From Fistulifera solaris (taxonomy: Eukaryota; Bacillariophyta; Bacillariophyceae; Naviculales; Stauroneidaceae), in the NCBI GenBank assembly GCA_030295235.1, contig AP026153.1, positions 62,001 through 126,000 of the forward strand: a DNA stretch of 64,000 nucleotides, read 5' to 3'. Position 1 is the stretch's first letter, and every line of letters starts with the position of its first letter. Positions 26,011 to 37,188 of this stretch are shown in pieces. Position numbers and translations under genes: made by a program. Below the pieces are notes generated by a model. The model was not told the origin of the DNA. It did not search any database and saw only the letters and a program-made list of their open reading frames with translations.

Positions 26011-27115
26011 ATGACGAAAGATGCAACAATCCTTTCACCCCTTTCTTTGTATTTCATTCTGGCGAGTGTTTATAGTGCCTACTTGTATCATGGCCTGGAG
26101 TTTCTTTCGTACGAATACTGGTTGCCGTTACCTGCAGTGGGTTATTTGCGATGGGATCTGGCGGTCCTGGGTGCATTGTTGCAAATCGGATTGTGGCATC
26201 GTCTTTGTTTAGTGGTGATGCATAGACCAAAGATCATCTCTCTTTTGATTCTTTTTCTATTGATCATATGCTACTACGTCTTACCAAAACCACCGTACTT
26301 TTATACACGATCACCTGTCTTATTTCATTACACGGATCATCATTTGGAACCATTTCATCAGAACATTACCATTCACCCTACGGGATGGACGCGACAACAA
26401 AGTCACGCCGTGGCGGGAAACGGTGTACAGGGCACGTCGCAACTGGACGCACGTCTCCACAGCGTACGGTTTCGCGCATCATTATTATGGAACGTGTCTT
26501 CAATACGATGAACGACACGACGATGATCGTTTGCCCTTCTATTCCTTCCGACATGGTTTCGGACATTATTCCGAAAAACGAGCGGCGCGGGAAAGCCTTT
26601 ATCGTCATCATTTACCAGAACACGTGGCACAAGTGCAACAGAATTTGAAAGGCGAAATCTTGCCGTTGGTGCGACCTTTGTATGCGCAAGTGGTCCAGGC
26701 CGCTTCGGAACAAGACATTGTGTGGGGCGATGTGGCAGGTTTGGGAGTACCGACAGTGCAAATTCGTATGCCCCATATTCCCATCAATCTTCATCCGCAA
26801 ACCAACACGATCTATCAACGGCGGTTTTATGAACTTGTGTCCAATGAGACTGCGTGTCATACGACGGCCACGGTGCAAACGATCGTGATACCCTTACTAC
26901 TTCCGCATCGTGCCGGTCTACGACACTGGACGCGCGAGGAGGAACATTATTATGCCCAAGATATCTACTTTCAATACGGTAAAGTGTATCAATATCCTGC
27001 TTCAACGGTGCATGCCGTCTTGTCCTCGTCGCGGTTTCACGAAAGAGGCATTTACATGGTACTGGAAGCCATGGCCATACCGTGTGAGGACGGAAGATGG
27101 ATTTTCTTTCATTGA
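26011..27115 (+). CDS. Membrane-anchored protein of unknown function
   Basis: About 367 residues after bridging one frame break near 26410. The N-terminus has three hydrophobic segments (SLYFILASVYSAYLYH; WDLAVLGALLQIGLWHRLC; SLLILFLLIICYYVLP), followed by a soluble domain rich in His and aromatic residues. The C-terminal 100 residues (QTIVIPLLLPHRAGLRHW, then YFQYGKVYQYPASTVHAVL and a later RF.ERG) have the spacing of a double-stranded beta-helix with possible metal ligands, but this is only a guess. Frame 1 gives way to frame 2 at the break, where WRETVYRARRNWTHVS continues sensibly. The family is not recognised. Confidence 0.6.
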
Positions 27116-27669
27116 TTCGTCACAATGAAATAGAATGGAATAGCGGGCCGATTTGTTGGGCAAATAGCAATGATTTCACTCTCTATCTGCTTCTAAAAGA
27201 GCCTCGCCTCACAGTATCATGAAGTTCATCGACTTCCCCGACTCAGATCTATTTCAGTCCCGCAAACTGTCTAGTCCAATTTTATAATGATGGAATAAAT
27301 GCTTTGATCTTGCTGCTAATGTCAGCCAGATGAATAGAGAACAACAGATCCCTTACATTCATCTGGATGTTGCTGATTGCGCTTATCGAGCGTTTGGTCG
27401 CCGTGCATTCACTCCCTAGGATCCCATCCAGGTTTACTATAAAGCAAACTGTATATTACCTTTTCTCCGACTGCTTCGGTTTCAGTCCCGAGACGAATAT
27501 CCGGGCTATTTTGGCTTCGGCGCGAACACGCGACAGAAAATTAATTTTCTCTTCTTGTTGCGTTTTTGTGAGTTTTTTGTTTTGTGAATCAATCTCTTTC
27601 AATTCTTATTAGTCTAGTAGTCTCTTAATCACTCGATAATACGCCTTTTCGTTTATCCCACAATTCATC
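27116..27669. other. Intergenic, no gene seen
   Basis: No convincing ORF. The last 60 bases before 27670 form the 5' UTR of the COA5-like gene. Confidence 0.45.
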
Positions 27670-27973
27670 ATGGTAAGAAGAAGCGACAATGAAACGCGTC
27701 TTTTATGACAAGACGCAATCGTGTAATTTTGTCTCTCATTCTTTACTTGCTGTTCTTAATATAAAGCCCCACTCCTGCAATGAAGCCGCCTTTTCGTTAT
27801 TGCAATGCATGGAAGAAACACCCTGCGTCGTGGAAGAAAAACGCAGCGTCTACGATTGTTTACAAGATCCGTACGAATCCGATCCGTGTCGCGCCTTTCG
27901 GAATGCGTATACCATGTGCAAACATTCGCAATTGAATATGCGGACGCGCATTCGCGGAGTGCGGACGTATTGA
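27670..27973 (+). CDS. COA5: Cytochrome c oxidase assembly factor COA5/PET191
   Basis: A 69-residue protein of the mitochondrial intermembrane space needed to assemble complex IV. The first exon is only the ATG (27670-27672). An intron follows directly (GTAAGA donor at 27673, AAAG acceptor at 27766), and exon 2 starts PHSCNEAAFSLLQCMEE. Cysteines at residues 5/15 and 42/52 form two CX9C pairs, with a further pair at 21/32. The end, MRTRIRGVRTY, matches the basic tail of the family, and length (human 74 aa) agrees. A naive model would start at 27689 and add a spurious 30-residue leader. It converges on the DHYC gene with 136 bp between. Confidence 0.85.
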
Positions 27974-28109
27974 ATAACTACGATGTGATGTAGTAATGAT
28001 AATGATAATAATAATGATAAGAAGAGTCCTACCATGGAAAAATGCCAACGAAACGGAAATATTATGGATTTAAATAATGCCGCTCGACTGCTTATTCCAA
28101 TTATTCGTA

Positions 28110-29201
28110 TCATACAATTTCCAAACTCCCCGACCGGGAAGTCGGTGCTTTTCTTCGATTCCGTGAATGACTTCGTTCACTACTACTGTGCGGTGATGAC
28201 GAAGGTGATCGATGATTGGGTGTCAGTGTTTGCATTTCCACATCGTCGTTTAAGGCAGACGGTCGCTCTAATTCGTTATTGTCGTCGTCTTCCACATAAA
28301 CTTGTTGCATGGCAGGATCCCATTCGTATCCCAACACGACGGGTCGTAATCCAGTGGGAAATTGGAGGGCATGAAAGGGCGACCATCGGTTTGTGTTTCC
28401 TAACACTTCATTGAACGGCACTTCGTGACGATGCCATTCGGTCCCGTGTTGTCCCACTTTCATTTGCATACGGGCAATTTTATTGTAACCCGTTTGTACG
28501 GCTTCCCATTGTTCGTAACCCATGGCCGTGGTGAAAATCAAAAACAAACAACTGATTCCGGCCAAAATCAATAGGAGAGGATGACTGTGCAATGACGACG
28601 ACGTGTTGTCGTGACACGGCGTCGAAGATCGTTCTTCTTCCTCGGAACACAACCATGCGGCTCCATAAAATTGCAAGCCCAATAGTAACAAGACTTGGAT
28701 ACAACAGAGAGCTGTGTAGAGTAAAAACAGCACAAAGAATTTATGATTCCCAATGCCGACGGCATTGTTGATCCAGGGACAATAATGATCCAATTTGACA
28801 ATGCATCGTCCCGTTTGACTGTCGTGATGCGCACGAGATGGTTTGAAATTGTCGTGGCATTTCGGGCATCTTCGGATGGTGCGTTTGGTTGTCGAGTCGA
28901 CGGATCTTACGGTCGTTAGAGGACGCGCTCCCAACGGCACGGCACCTGGATCGGTTGTGGTCGCTTGATACAAGGATACGAGTGCCAGCAGTGTTGTGGG
29001 GCAATAGAGGATCCAAAAACAAGCCATGGCGACGGCCGACTGGGAAATAAGGTAGAAAAAGCTCACTAAAACAGAATAGATATGTATACTGACGGATACT
29101 AAAATTCCCAACAACCCACCGATATTCCAAGAACACCATCGTTGCGCGGTAAAGGACGTTCCGTATCGTTTCCCGCACACGGAAATTTCATGGCGGGGCA
29201 T
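28110..29201 (-). CDS. DHHC-type palmitoyltransferase (DHYC variant)
   Basis: A 363-residue protein S-acyltransferase of endomembranes that attaches palmitate to cysteines. Four transmembrane segments are visible: IGGLLGILVSVSIHIYSVLV, VAMACFWILYCPTTLLALV, FFVLFLLYTALCCIQVLLLL and PLLLILAGISCLFLIF. The Cys-rich domain sits between TM2 and TM3, preceded by a TTDPGAVP motif, and carries CPKCHDNFKPSRAHH and the active-site variant DHYCPWINNAVG in place of DHHC. DHYC occurs in active enzymes such as yeast Akr1. The C-terminal tail is acidic, then Ser/Arg-rich. Single exon, intact frame. Confidence 0.9.
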   Translation of the reverse strand: MPRHEISVCGKRYGTSFTAQRWCSWNIGGLLGILVSVSIHIYSVLVSFFYLISQSAVAMACFWILYCPTTLLALVSLYQATTTDPGAVPLGARPLTTVRSVDSTTKRTIRRCPKCHDNFKPSRAHHDSQTGRCIVKLDHYCPWINNAVGIGNHKFFVLFLLYTALCCIQVLLLLGLQFYGAAWLCSEEEERSSTPCHDNTSSSLHSHPLLLILAGISCLFLIFTTAMGYEQWEAVQTGYNKIARMQMKVGQHGTEWHRHEVPFNEVLGNTNRWSPFHALQFPTGLRPVVLGYEWDPAMQQVYVEDDDNNELERPSALNDDVEMQTLTPNHRSPSSSPHSSSERSHSRNRRKAPTSRSGSLEIV

Positions 29202-29468
29202 TCTTGGTGTGAATCGTAGACTTTAGAGTCAAGGACGGCGATCAATGTGTTATTCTAGTCTATTGCAAAGTCAACAACGAAATTAGAATGGCGTTTTTGC
29301 ATGGGTGCGTGTTGGAACTTCTTCCACGATCCAGTGTGACTGTCATATTTTAGTAGCCTTGAGTGTCCGAGTGTTACTGAGCCGGAACTTACTTCAAAAC
29401 AGAAAGTAGTCGCAACACGACCAGTTAAAACCTGCAACAAACAGCAAAACGCCGCTTCCTATAGTCGA

Positions 29469-29496
29469 TTCCTTCCTTCCTTCCTTCCTTCCTTCC
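29469..29496. repeat. (TTCC)7 microsatellite
   Basis: Seven exact TTCC units 27 bases upstream of the start codon at 29523, so probably in the promoter or 5' UTR of that gene. Confidence 0.95.
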
Positions 29497-29522
29497 ATTT
29501 CATTCTTTACAATATTCGTACA

Positions 29523-30839
29523 ATGAAATCGATCAAATGGGACGAATTGGATCAAGTGGTGGAGTCTTTGGAAGCCGGAGATGCGGAAGCGGTCGAGCGG
29601 GCCGTTGCACGCGTCGTCATTCAGGAAGATCACGACAATTATGATGATGAGGATGATGATGAGATGAAAACAGCAAAAGACGAAACGAAGGATCCTCCAA
29701 CGAATGAGAACACGAAAACGAATACAACAACAAAGAAGAAGAACGAAAAATTAACCAAGAGCCGCAAAACCTTACCCACGGTGTTACAGACATCTCAATA
29801 CGAAAACATCCCCCCTCGGTATGGCGGGGGCACACATGTTGGTGACCTTTGGTGTCTTGCAGCCGTTACCCGAAACCGTAGAAACAGCCTTGCAATTGAC
29901 ACGACACGCTCTGTGGCGGGTCCTCCAACAAGCCGTGCAATTGCATAAACAACGCCAAACCTCCTTTCGTCAAGCCCGTCAAACGATACGTTCCGATATT
30001 TACAAATCGCGACAAATCCCGCATTCGTTGGAGACATATTCGTCCGAATATCAGTATCGCGTCCTCCTCAAACATGATGCGGCGGCCAAGACGACCACGT
30101 GGTTGGATTTGGAAGATTTGCAAGCCTTGTTTCCGGAACAAATTTATGCCTATGTGCAATGGAATCATCGATTGCTCGAATATCAACGCAACAAGGCAGA
30201 CAATGATGATGATGATGATGACGAAGAAGACGAAGAAGAAGCAGAAGACGATGACGAAGAAGACTTAATGTCTCAACCGGTCACGGGAGGACATTTAATG
30301 GAACGCGCGGCACATTTCGATCAACGCACGTGTCACATGAAAGAAGACTGGTACCTGCAATTCGCGCAAGTCATTCGAACGAAAGGATCCTTTTGCCCGC
30401 TCGTGATCCAGGATTTCACAGTACCCGCTTTTGGCATTGGATTCGTGTTCCGGCGATCACAGAGGAAGGGTGGTCGCAAGACGATGCGTTCAAAGAACCG
30501 CATCCAATTGTCTCCAAGGCCATGGCCTTCTTGGCATTTGATTTCTTGGGTCGCATCATTGAACAAGCCATTGTGTACAAAACGAACGATCACAATTGTA
30601 CCGAATTGCCCTCGGATCAAACTTTGACGCCGGACGATTTGTATACGGCCGTACAGCACCATCCGGAATTGCAGGAATTGACCGCGTCCTATTTTCAAAA
30701 TAAGAAGAAAACACCTCAAAAGGCACCGCAATTGTATTTTGGTCCAGGATTTGAAGTACGATTGGAGATGGAATTGGAAGAAATGTTGGCGAATAGTAAA
30801 GAAGAAGAGGAGAAACCACGAAAACGACAGCGACTTTAA
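29523..30839 (+). CDS. Acidic protein with possible C-terminal histone fold, unknown
   Basis: About 438 residues once two one-base breaks are bridged: a G run near 29825-29829 and a T run near 30428-30433. The N-terminus is acidic and Lys/Thr-rich (low complexity to about residue 95). A helical middle follows (MLVTFGVLQPLPETVETAL), then a Glu/Asp tract near 30205-30265. The C-terminal block (SKAMAFLAFDFLGRIIEQAI, then LTPDDLYTAVQHHPEL) has the helix-loop-helix look of a histone-fold or TAF-like domain. It ends in KPRKRQRL, a likely nuclear localisation signal. A nuclear, possibly transcription-related role is inference only. Its stop codon overlaps that of the convergent FHA/RING gene. Confidence 0.65.
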
Positions 30840-32738
30840 TGATTCAAATTCCTTTTTACTTGTAATTCTGTTAATAACTCGGACTGCTCACAAATTCGTC
30901 GCCCTCCAAAACTTCTTCCTCGTGACCTACTTTTTTCGTAACGCGCCAAACTGTTGCTACGACTGACATCCTTCCCTTCCCGTTTGGGATACGCCAAGGC
31001 ATACAGCAGATCCAAATGCTTGGACGATTGTTGCGACAATTGACCAGGTGGAGGCAACGATGCCATGACACTTTCGCGTGTACGACGCTGAATCGTCTTG
31101 GTCACCAGACCAGTGTGACCGTCCGTGACACGAACATCACCGTCGGTACTGCCAATGGAGCGATCGTCGCTGTTGGCATCGTCTGTGGAACTTCCACCGG
31201 CGCGACCGCGGACGGCGCGGAGGAGACGGCGGTTCCATTTGTTGGTCACTTTCATGGAGATCATTGATCGTCCCAAACGGAACTGCACCGGTTGAGATAG
31301 AGAAAGCTCCAAGGGTCGTCTTAAATAAAGATAGGAACCATTGGACGACCCGGCGTCGGTGAAAATAAATTCCCCATTTTTGAATCGAATCGCCGCGTGG
31401 CGGGCCGAGACTGTACGATAGTCCAGGACCATATCCGAGCCACTGGAACGTCCTAGCAAAGAGGACGTGTGGCATTTCTGCCATCCGGCTTCATGAGTGT
31501 GCTGAAGGAAAGCTGAAACCTTGTGTTGAAAAGACGCTGCGCCATTTCGTGTTTCGTAGCCACCAACAAGGAGATGTACGGAGGCTCCAGAGAAGATTTG
31601 AAGAGTTTGACCTGGCGACCATCCTTCAACTTAAAATCCGACTTGAACGAGCTCTTGCAAACCGAGCACGTGGCATCCACGGACGAGAGAAAGCAAATCT
31701 GATTGTCAGCTTCTGCCGTGTGCCATTTGCGAAGACATTCCACGTGCACGTATTTAGTATCACCACTGCACTTGCAGGGAGTGATCATGGGGTTCTCGTC
31801 GGTATCTTCTTCGTCGAAACACATGTAACAAACCGGATTTTCGCCCAAATCTCCCTTGCTGTTGTTATGGGGGAGTTTTCCCTGTGGATTCGTTTCGCCG
31901 TCCGAAGAATCATCCGAGTTTTCTGTAAAGAGAGGAGAATGAGCACAGGCTATACAAAACTATTTCTCCATTTCATTCCACCCAAACAAGACGTACCTCC
32001 ATCCGTTTCGGCCAAATCCAAAAATCCATTCGAATTGGTCGTATCCTTCATAATCTTTTGTATCTTTTCTTCACTCAAGACCTTGTTTTCCACACCATCG
32101 TGCGTTTCAATGACAACCACACCGACGGACCCGACCCGCAAAAAGTCTCCCACTTGCAAAGTATGCGAGGCGGGCGGATGTTTGCGATCCCCCAACAGAC
32201 GGCACGTTCCGGAATGTCGGGAAAAGGCTTCGGGCGCCGGGACGACCCAAAAGGACTTGCCGTGCGTCGTGACGAGCAATTGACACGCACGAGTGTCCGA
32301 CAATTCGTAACGTTGCAATTTGCGGCCGACGTGTTGGGCGTATTCGGCTCCCAAATCGACGCCACTGCGGTGGCGGTTGCTGCCTTGAATAATGACACCT
32401 TCCGGTTTGATGGTGAAGGACGTGAATTTCTTTTTTCCGCCGGCTTGACTGTTGTTGCAGGGATAGACCTTGACTTCGACTTGTGTGTCGAGACGTGAAT
32501 TGATATCGGAGGCCGGATTGATGCAACGTGCGGGTAAGTCGGCTTCGCGTGAGCGGCCGCGGTCCCAGTCTTCCACTACCAAATGCGGTTCTTCGTGTAC
32601 AACCGAAGACGGTGAACGCGGATTCAATTCGATAGGTGACGGAGGAATCGTATCGGGACGGTGATGATGATTGCTTTCGATCGGAGGAGATGCACGAAGT
32701 GCTGAAATATCACGATTGCTGTTGTTGCCTTCTTCCAT
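30836..32738 (-). CDS. FHA and RING-CH domain protein
   Basis: About 600 residues with one intron (31923-31996) and one probable missing base near 31470 (TTT run). Order: a disordered, Pro/Ser-rich N-terminus; an FHA-like region (about residues 90-220, ending LQVGDFLRVGSVGVVVIE); a RING-CH (C4HC3) finger with CYMCFDEE, ITPCKCSGD, VHVECLRKW and CSVCKSSF near 31835-31640; then a canonical FHA domain with LGRSSGSDMVLDYRTVSARH and TDAGSSNGSYLYL near 31460-31330. FHA domains bind phosphothreonine and RING-CH fingers act as E3 ubiquitin ligases, so a phospho-dependent ligase is the natural reading. No transmembrane segment is seen, unlike membrane MARCH proteins. Confidence 0.8.
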
Positions 32739-33861
32739 AATGAATAATGAAGATGGATGGCGATTTTACTATTTTTCTATCCAATTGCAACGACCGTATT
32801 CTCAAATCAAATTCGTTCCGACTGTCGATTGCTACGTTTTTCAGAGTTAACTTTCAATAACTGCTACAACGGAGAAAGAAAGGCACACGTGAGAAACAGA
32901 CTCAACAGTACGAAAGCGCTACACGAACGTTTCTCGTTCCGCCGCGCGAACATCGCATTACACACATCGTTATCAATTAACAACGTACAATGAAGCGATG
33001 AAGAAAAGTCAAAAGGAAGAAGAAGTCAAGAAAGTGTTATTAGAATAATACGAAGGAAGGAGAAAGTCAATAATGCAGCAGCAGCAGCGAATAAACGAGG
33101 CCGTCCCCGCAACAATCACGGCCTGGCTGCTGCTTGCGTCGTCGGCCGCGCCGCCATCGCCGTGACGGAAGTCACAGAAGTCTTTTGCGGGGATGTCTTT
33201 TACTCTTCGAGTCAGAGTCACATTCCATCGTGTGTAGTACTATACGCGTTTCATGTACACCGGGTCCTATTTAAACTCAAAGGGACGTCCAAGTAGGATT
33301 GAATTGACATTTACACTATGCCAGTTTTTGTAAAACGACAGGCGGACTGGTTCGCGATGCATAAATAATTTAACCGTCGTATAACGCTCTTCTAAACCAG
33401 GATTCACACTGCGACTCTATATTATCGATCAAAATGTACTCAAGTCTCAAGTGAACAAGGTCGCTTCTCAACACGGATCAAACCAAAGTAGCGATAAAAT
33501 AGCCTTGTCCTACATCTCTTTCTATAGTCGAAGCACGAATTCGTTTCTCCGAATTCTTCATTCGTGATTGAAAATCCAGCTCGGCGCAACAGGAATCAAA
33601 TACTCCGTCCGTTTGTTCTTTTGTAGTCTAGCTAGGTGTCGAGTCTACGAAATCATAGCTGAGTCAAGAAGTGTCTATATTTATTAATAAAACAGCAGGA
33701 AAATCGTCTATTTCATCCTCAAATATCGAAACCAGAGCTCCATAGGATGATTATTTTGAGAGTTTGATTTCACTGCAGAGAGCAACATAGTTCGAGTTGA
33801 TGAAGTCTTTGTCACAACCAGTCGACCGCTTTTTTCATACTTTTCCCCCAATTTACTACAT
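32739..33861. other. Intergenic, no gene seen
   Basis: About 1.1 kb. A (CAG)n-like stretch near 33072-33092 and short ORFs only. It holds the promoter of the FHA/RING gene; the MYND gene ends at 33862. No repeat or RNA gene was recognised. Confidence 0.4.
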
Positions 33862-34572
33862 TCAATCATCATCTAATTGCAATTCCAGTGCCCCCGCCGT
33901 CACATTTTGATAATATTCTTTGCCCAATTGCAAACACACGGCAAACTCCAACGACAATGGAATGATACCCACCGCCACATGACCACACCGAAATCGCATC
34001 AGGACCACCATTTGTTGTTGCGCATCATAGTCGTTGACTGCTTTTTGTAAACAGGTTCGGACGGCCGTCAATTCGAAATCATCCCGACAGACTTCGGCAT
34101 CGTATTCTCCCAAGGTCAAATAATGCAACAAGACGGAACGATTTCGTCCCGGAAGTGTCAAGGCGGCCAAGGTTTGTGTACTTTGAATGAACAAAAATCC
34201 ACGTCCCAATGCTTGCATTTGATAAACAGCGTAAGGCATGGCGTACAGGCGAATCTGGTGCAACACGTGGTGGCGGGCGTGTGCGGAATCATCGTCGGGC
34301 GTGTTCCAACGCCCCTGAGCGTCGATGCGTTGATAGGCGGCACAATATTTCTTGTGTCTTTGTTTCCAATCCTGTATTTGACATTCTTTACTACAATAGG
34401 TAGCGACGTGACATTGACTGCATTGTTTGGGTGTTGTCAATGGTATATTGCAATGGAAGCATTTGTTGTTGGAAAAGATGGAGTAGCGACACCGGCGTAA
34501 CCCAATTCCAACGTCTGCAGCCATTCGGTAGATAGAGATGATGATTCGGTTGTGGTCGTCATAGGAAAACAA
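33862..34572 (-). CDS. MYND zinc-finger protein
   Basis: 236 residues. The MYND finger is at about residues 38-77: CFHCNIPLTTPKQCSQC, then ATYCSKECQIQDWKQRHKKY and C. This is a protein-interaction zinc finger common in chromatin and signalling proteins. The rest (about 150 residues) is not recognised. A second in-frame ATG at about 34524 (MAADVGIG) could be the real start, since the first 16 residues are poorly structured. Divergent from the arginyl-tRNA synthetase gene. Confidence 0.8.
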   Translation of the reverse strand: MFSYDDHNRIIISIYRMAADVGIGLRRCRYSIFSNNKCFHCNIPLTTPKQCSQCHVATYCSKECQIQDWKQRHKKYCAAYQRIDAQGRWNTPDDDSAHARHHVLHQIRLYAMPYAVYQMQALGRGFLFIQSTQTLAALTLPGRNRSVLLHYLTLGEYDAEVCRDDFELTAVRTCLQKAVNDYDAQQQMVVLMRFRCGHVAVGIIPLSLEFAVCLQLGKEYYQNVTAGALELQLDDD

Positions 34573-34690
34573 AACTACTGAAGAATTTGCAATGATGATG
34601 AAAGGGAGGCCTGTGCTTTTGGAATTTTGAAGAATGAATGGCGTTTACTTTTCAAAAATGCGCGACGGTCTGTCCTTGATCGGGTCATTC

Positions 34691-34698
34691 TGACGTCA
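34691..34698. promoter_or_regulatory. CRE palindrome TGACGTCA
   Basis: Perfect 8-bp bZIP/CRE core between the divergent MYND and arginyl-tRNA synthetase genes, 119 bp from the first and about 325 bp from the second. In diatoms TGACGT-type elements mediate CO2/cAMP responses; function here is inference. Confidence 0.35.
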
Positions 34699-35022
34699 TC
34701 GACGAACACAAACGCCACACGAAAAAAAAGTGAAACACACTATAACATGCATTGACAATTCACATTACAAAGATGATGATCTTCCACGAAGCGAGGAATA
34801 AGAGTTAGCAATTTGTACGCAATTCATTCGTTCCTTCGTTTCGCAATCGGCGTAGCAATCTCTTGTCTGAAGAAGAGAAGCGTGATATTCACCGTTGCTA
34901 CGACTATTCGTCGCCTCCATTTTATTATTCACTGGCCATTTGTTTTCCGACGAACCCATTCTCTTTCCACAACCCAAAGCACAACAAATTCAACAAAAGT
35001 ACAGCATGGCCCCCAAATTCTC

Positions 35023-37098
35023 ATGTTCGGTCTATTCCTTTCGTTGCATGCAACACGCACTGTGGCGTTTACAAGCCGTCGCATAATAATGCGGCCCGTG
35101 ATGTTATTCAGCACCACATCACCAACATCGACGGAATTCAAAGGCATGGAATGGTTACAAGATGCGGTCGTCGAAGTCTTGAACGAATTGTACGATCCCA
35201 AAGAAGTCGCCAAGGGGAACTTATTATTGCAATGGCAAAAGAATCAGAAAAAGAAAAAGAATAAAAAAAGACACCGGTGACGTCGACAGTGGTAGTCTTG
35301 TGATTGACGCCGAACAAACACAATTATTGGAACAAGCTTCCGCACAAGCGCAGCCCTTTTCAAAACATCAAGCGATGGTAACACCGGCGACACGATCGGA
35401 TTTTGGTGATTTTCAAGTCAATGCCGCCATGGGATTGGCGCAAGCGTTGCAACTGAATCCACGCGAATGTGCGCAACAAATTATGACGCGGCTGCGACCG
35501 AAAATTGCGGACGTCATGGAAGAACCGGAAATTGCCGGACCGGGATTTGTCAATTTGCGATTTAAGACCGACTATTTGACGGCCACCGTGGCGGCCATGG
35601 CGAATGACGCGTCGGGGCGTTTGGCGTTGCCAGCGGTCGCCCAAAAACAAAAAGATCGTGGTGGATTTTTCGTCACCCAATATTGCCAAAGAAATGCATG
35701 TGGGACATTTGCGTTCCACGATTATTGGTGATACATTGTGCCGTGTATTGGAATTTGTGGGACATGATGTGGTCCGACTCAATCATGTGGGTGATTGGGG
35801 GACACAGTTTGGCATGTTGGTGGAACATTTACGGGATGAATTTCCGGAAGCGTTGCAACCGTCGCAAAACCCTGTGGATTTGGGTGATTTGGTCGTCTTG
35901 TACAAGGCAGCGAAGAAGCGTTTTGATGAAGATGACGAGTTCAAAGTACGAGCGCGTGAAGGTGTTGTCAAATTGCAAGCCGGACAACCCGAAGAATTGG
36001 CAGCGTGGGAAACACTCTGTGCGGCCAGTCGAGTCGAATTTGAAAAAATATACCGTATGCTCAACATACAAGGATTGCAAGAACGAGGTGAATCGTTCTA
36101 TAATCCGTATCTGAAAGACGTGGTCGACGAACTCAAAGCCAAAGGCATGGCCGTGGAAAGCGATGGCGCCACGGTCATTTACATAGACGGCTACACCAAC
36201 CGGGATGGTTCTCCGTTACCCATGATTGTCCAAAAAATCCGATGGTGGCTTCAATTACGCGACCACCGATTTGGCCGCCATCCGACAACGCACCTTGTTG
36301 TTGTCCGATGAAGGAGGCGAACAGGCCGATCGCGTCTTGTACGTGACGGATGCGGGCCAAAGTCAACATTTTGAAATGGTCTTTCAAGCGGCCAAACAAG
36401 CGGGATTCGCTCCCACCCACGCACGATTGGAACATGTTCCCTTTGGACTGGTCCAAGGAGAAGACGGGAAAAAGTTTGCCACCCGATCGGGTGAGACGGT
36501 CAAATTAAAAGATCTACTCCATGAAGCCGTCAAAAGGGCCGGACACGATTTGCGATCAAGGAATGCTGCCACGGCGAATGTTGCGTATTTGGAACAAATC
36601 GATCGCATCGCCCACATTGTGGGCATCGGTGCCGTCAAATACGCCGATTTGTCCATGAATCGTGAATCCAATTATCGTTTCAGTTACGATCGGATGTTGA
36701 GTTTGAATGGCAATACGGCACCGTACATGTTGTACTCGTACGCTCGTATTTGTGGAATTGTCCGAAAGGGCAGTGGTCAAGCCGACGATGCTGTGCTGGA
36801 GTGGCCTTCTTCAGCCGATATTGTAATATCCCACGAGACGGAACTGGAATTGATGCGCAATTTAGTACGCTTGCCCGACGTGATTGCCGAAGTCGAACGC
36901 GATTTGTATCCGCACAAGATTTGTGATTATTTGTTCGAAACGTCGCAAAAATTCAATCAATTTTACGAACATTGTTCTGTAAATCAAGCCGAAACTCCCG
37001 AATTGAAAGCAAGTCGTTTGACCTTATGTGTCGCCACGGCCGGAACCTTGCGACTCTTGTTGAATTTGTTGGGCATTGAAGTCGTCGAGCGGCTATAA
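35023..37098 (+). CDS. Arginyl-tRNA synthetase
   Basis: Class I synthetase charging tRNA-Arg. Visible are the N-terminal domain ([14 protein letters not shown]), the HIGH-type motif in [20 protein letters not shown] near 35675, [10 protein letters not shown], the KMSKS-equivalent loop region [17 protein letters not shown] near 36470, and a DALR anticodon domain with [10 protein letters not shown] to the end. Three one-base breaks all lie in A runs (near 35266, 35652 and 36230), and homology resumes after each. The leader [15 protein letters not shown] followed by FTSRR looks like a diatom bipartite plastid signal; a Met about 22 codons on could start a mitochondrial or cytosolic form. An ATG at 35006 would extend the leader if the C run at 35010-35014 lacks one base. 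Confidence 0.9.
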
Positions 37099-37188
37099 CA
37101 GAAGGACGATGGACTGATTAAAACGTTACGCTAAGCACAATAATTTTAAAAGTAGTAGTGAACTGGTTCTGCACTGCACACTCGTTGT

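Noticed and set aside
31549-32283. Long forward ORF of 244 residues
   Set aside because: Antisense to the FHA/RING gene, whose domains are clear; it spans that gene's intron.
33009-33221. Small reverse ORF with Cys and Ser runs
   Set aside because: Made of a CAG-like repeat and low-complexity DNA.
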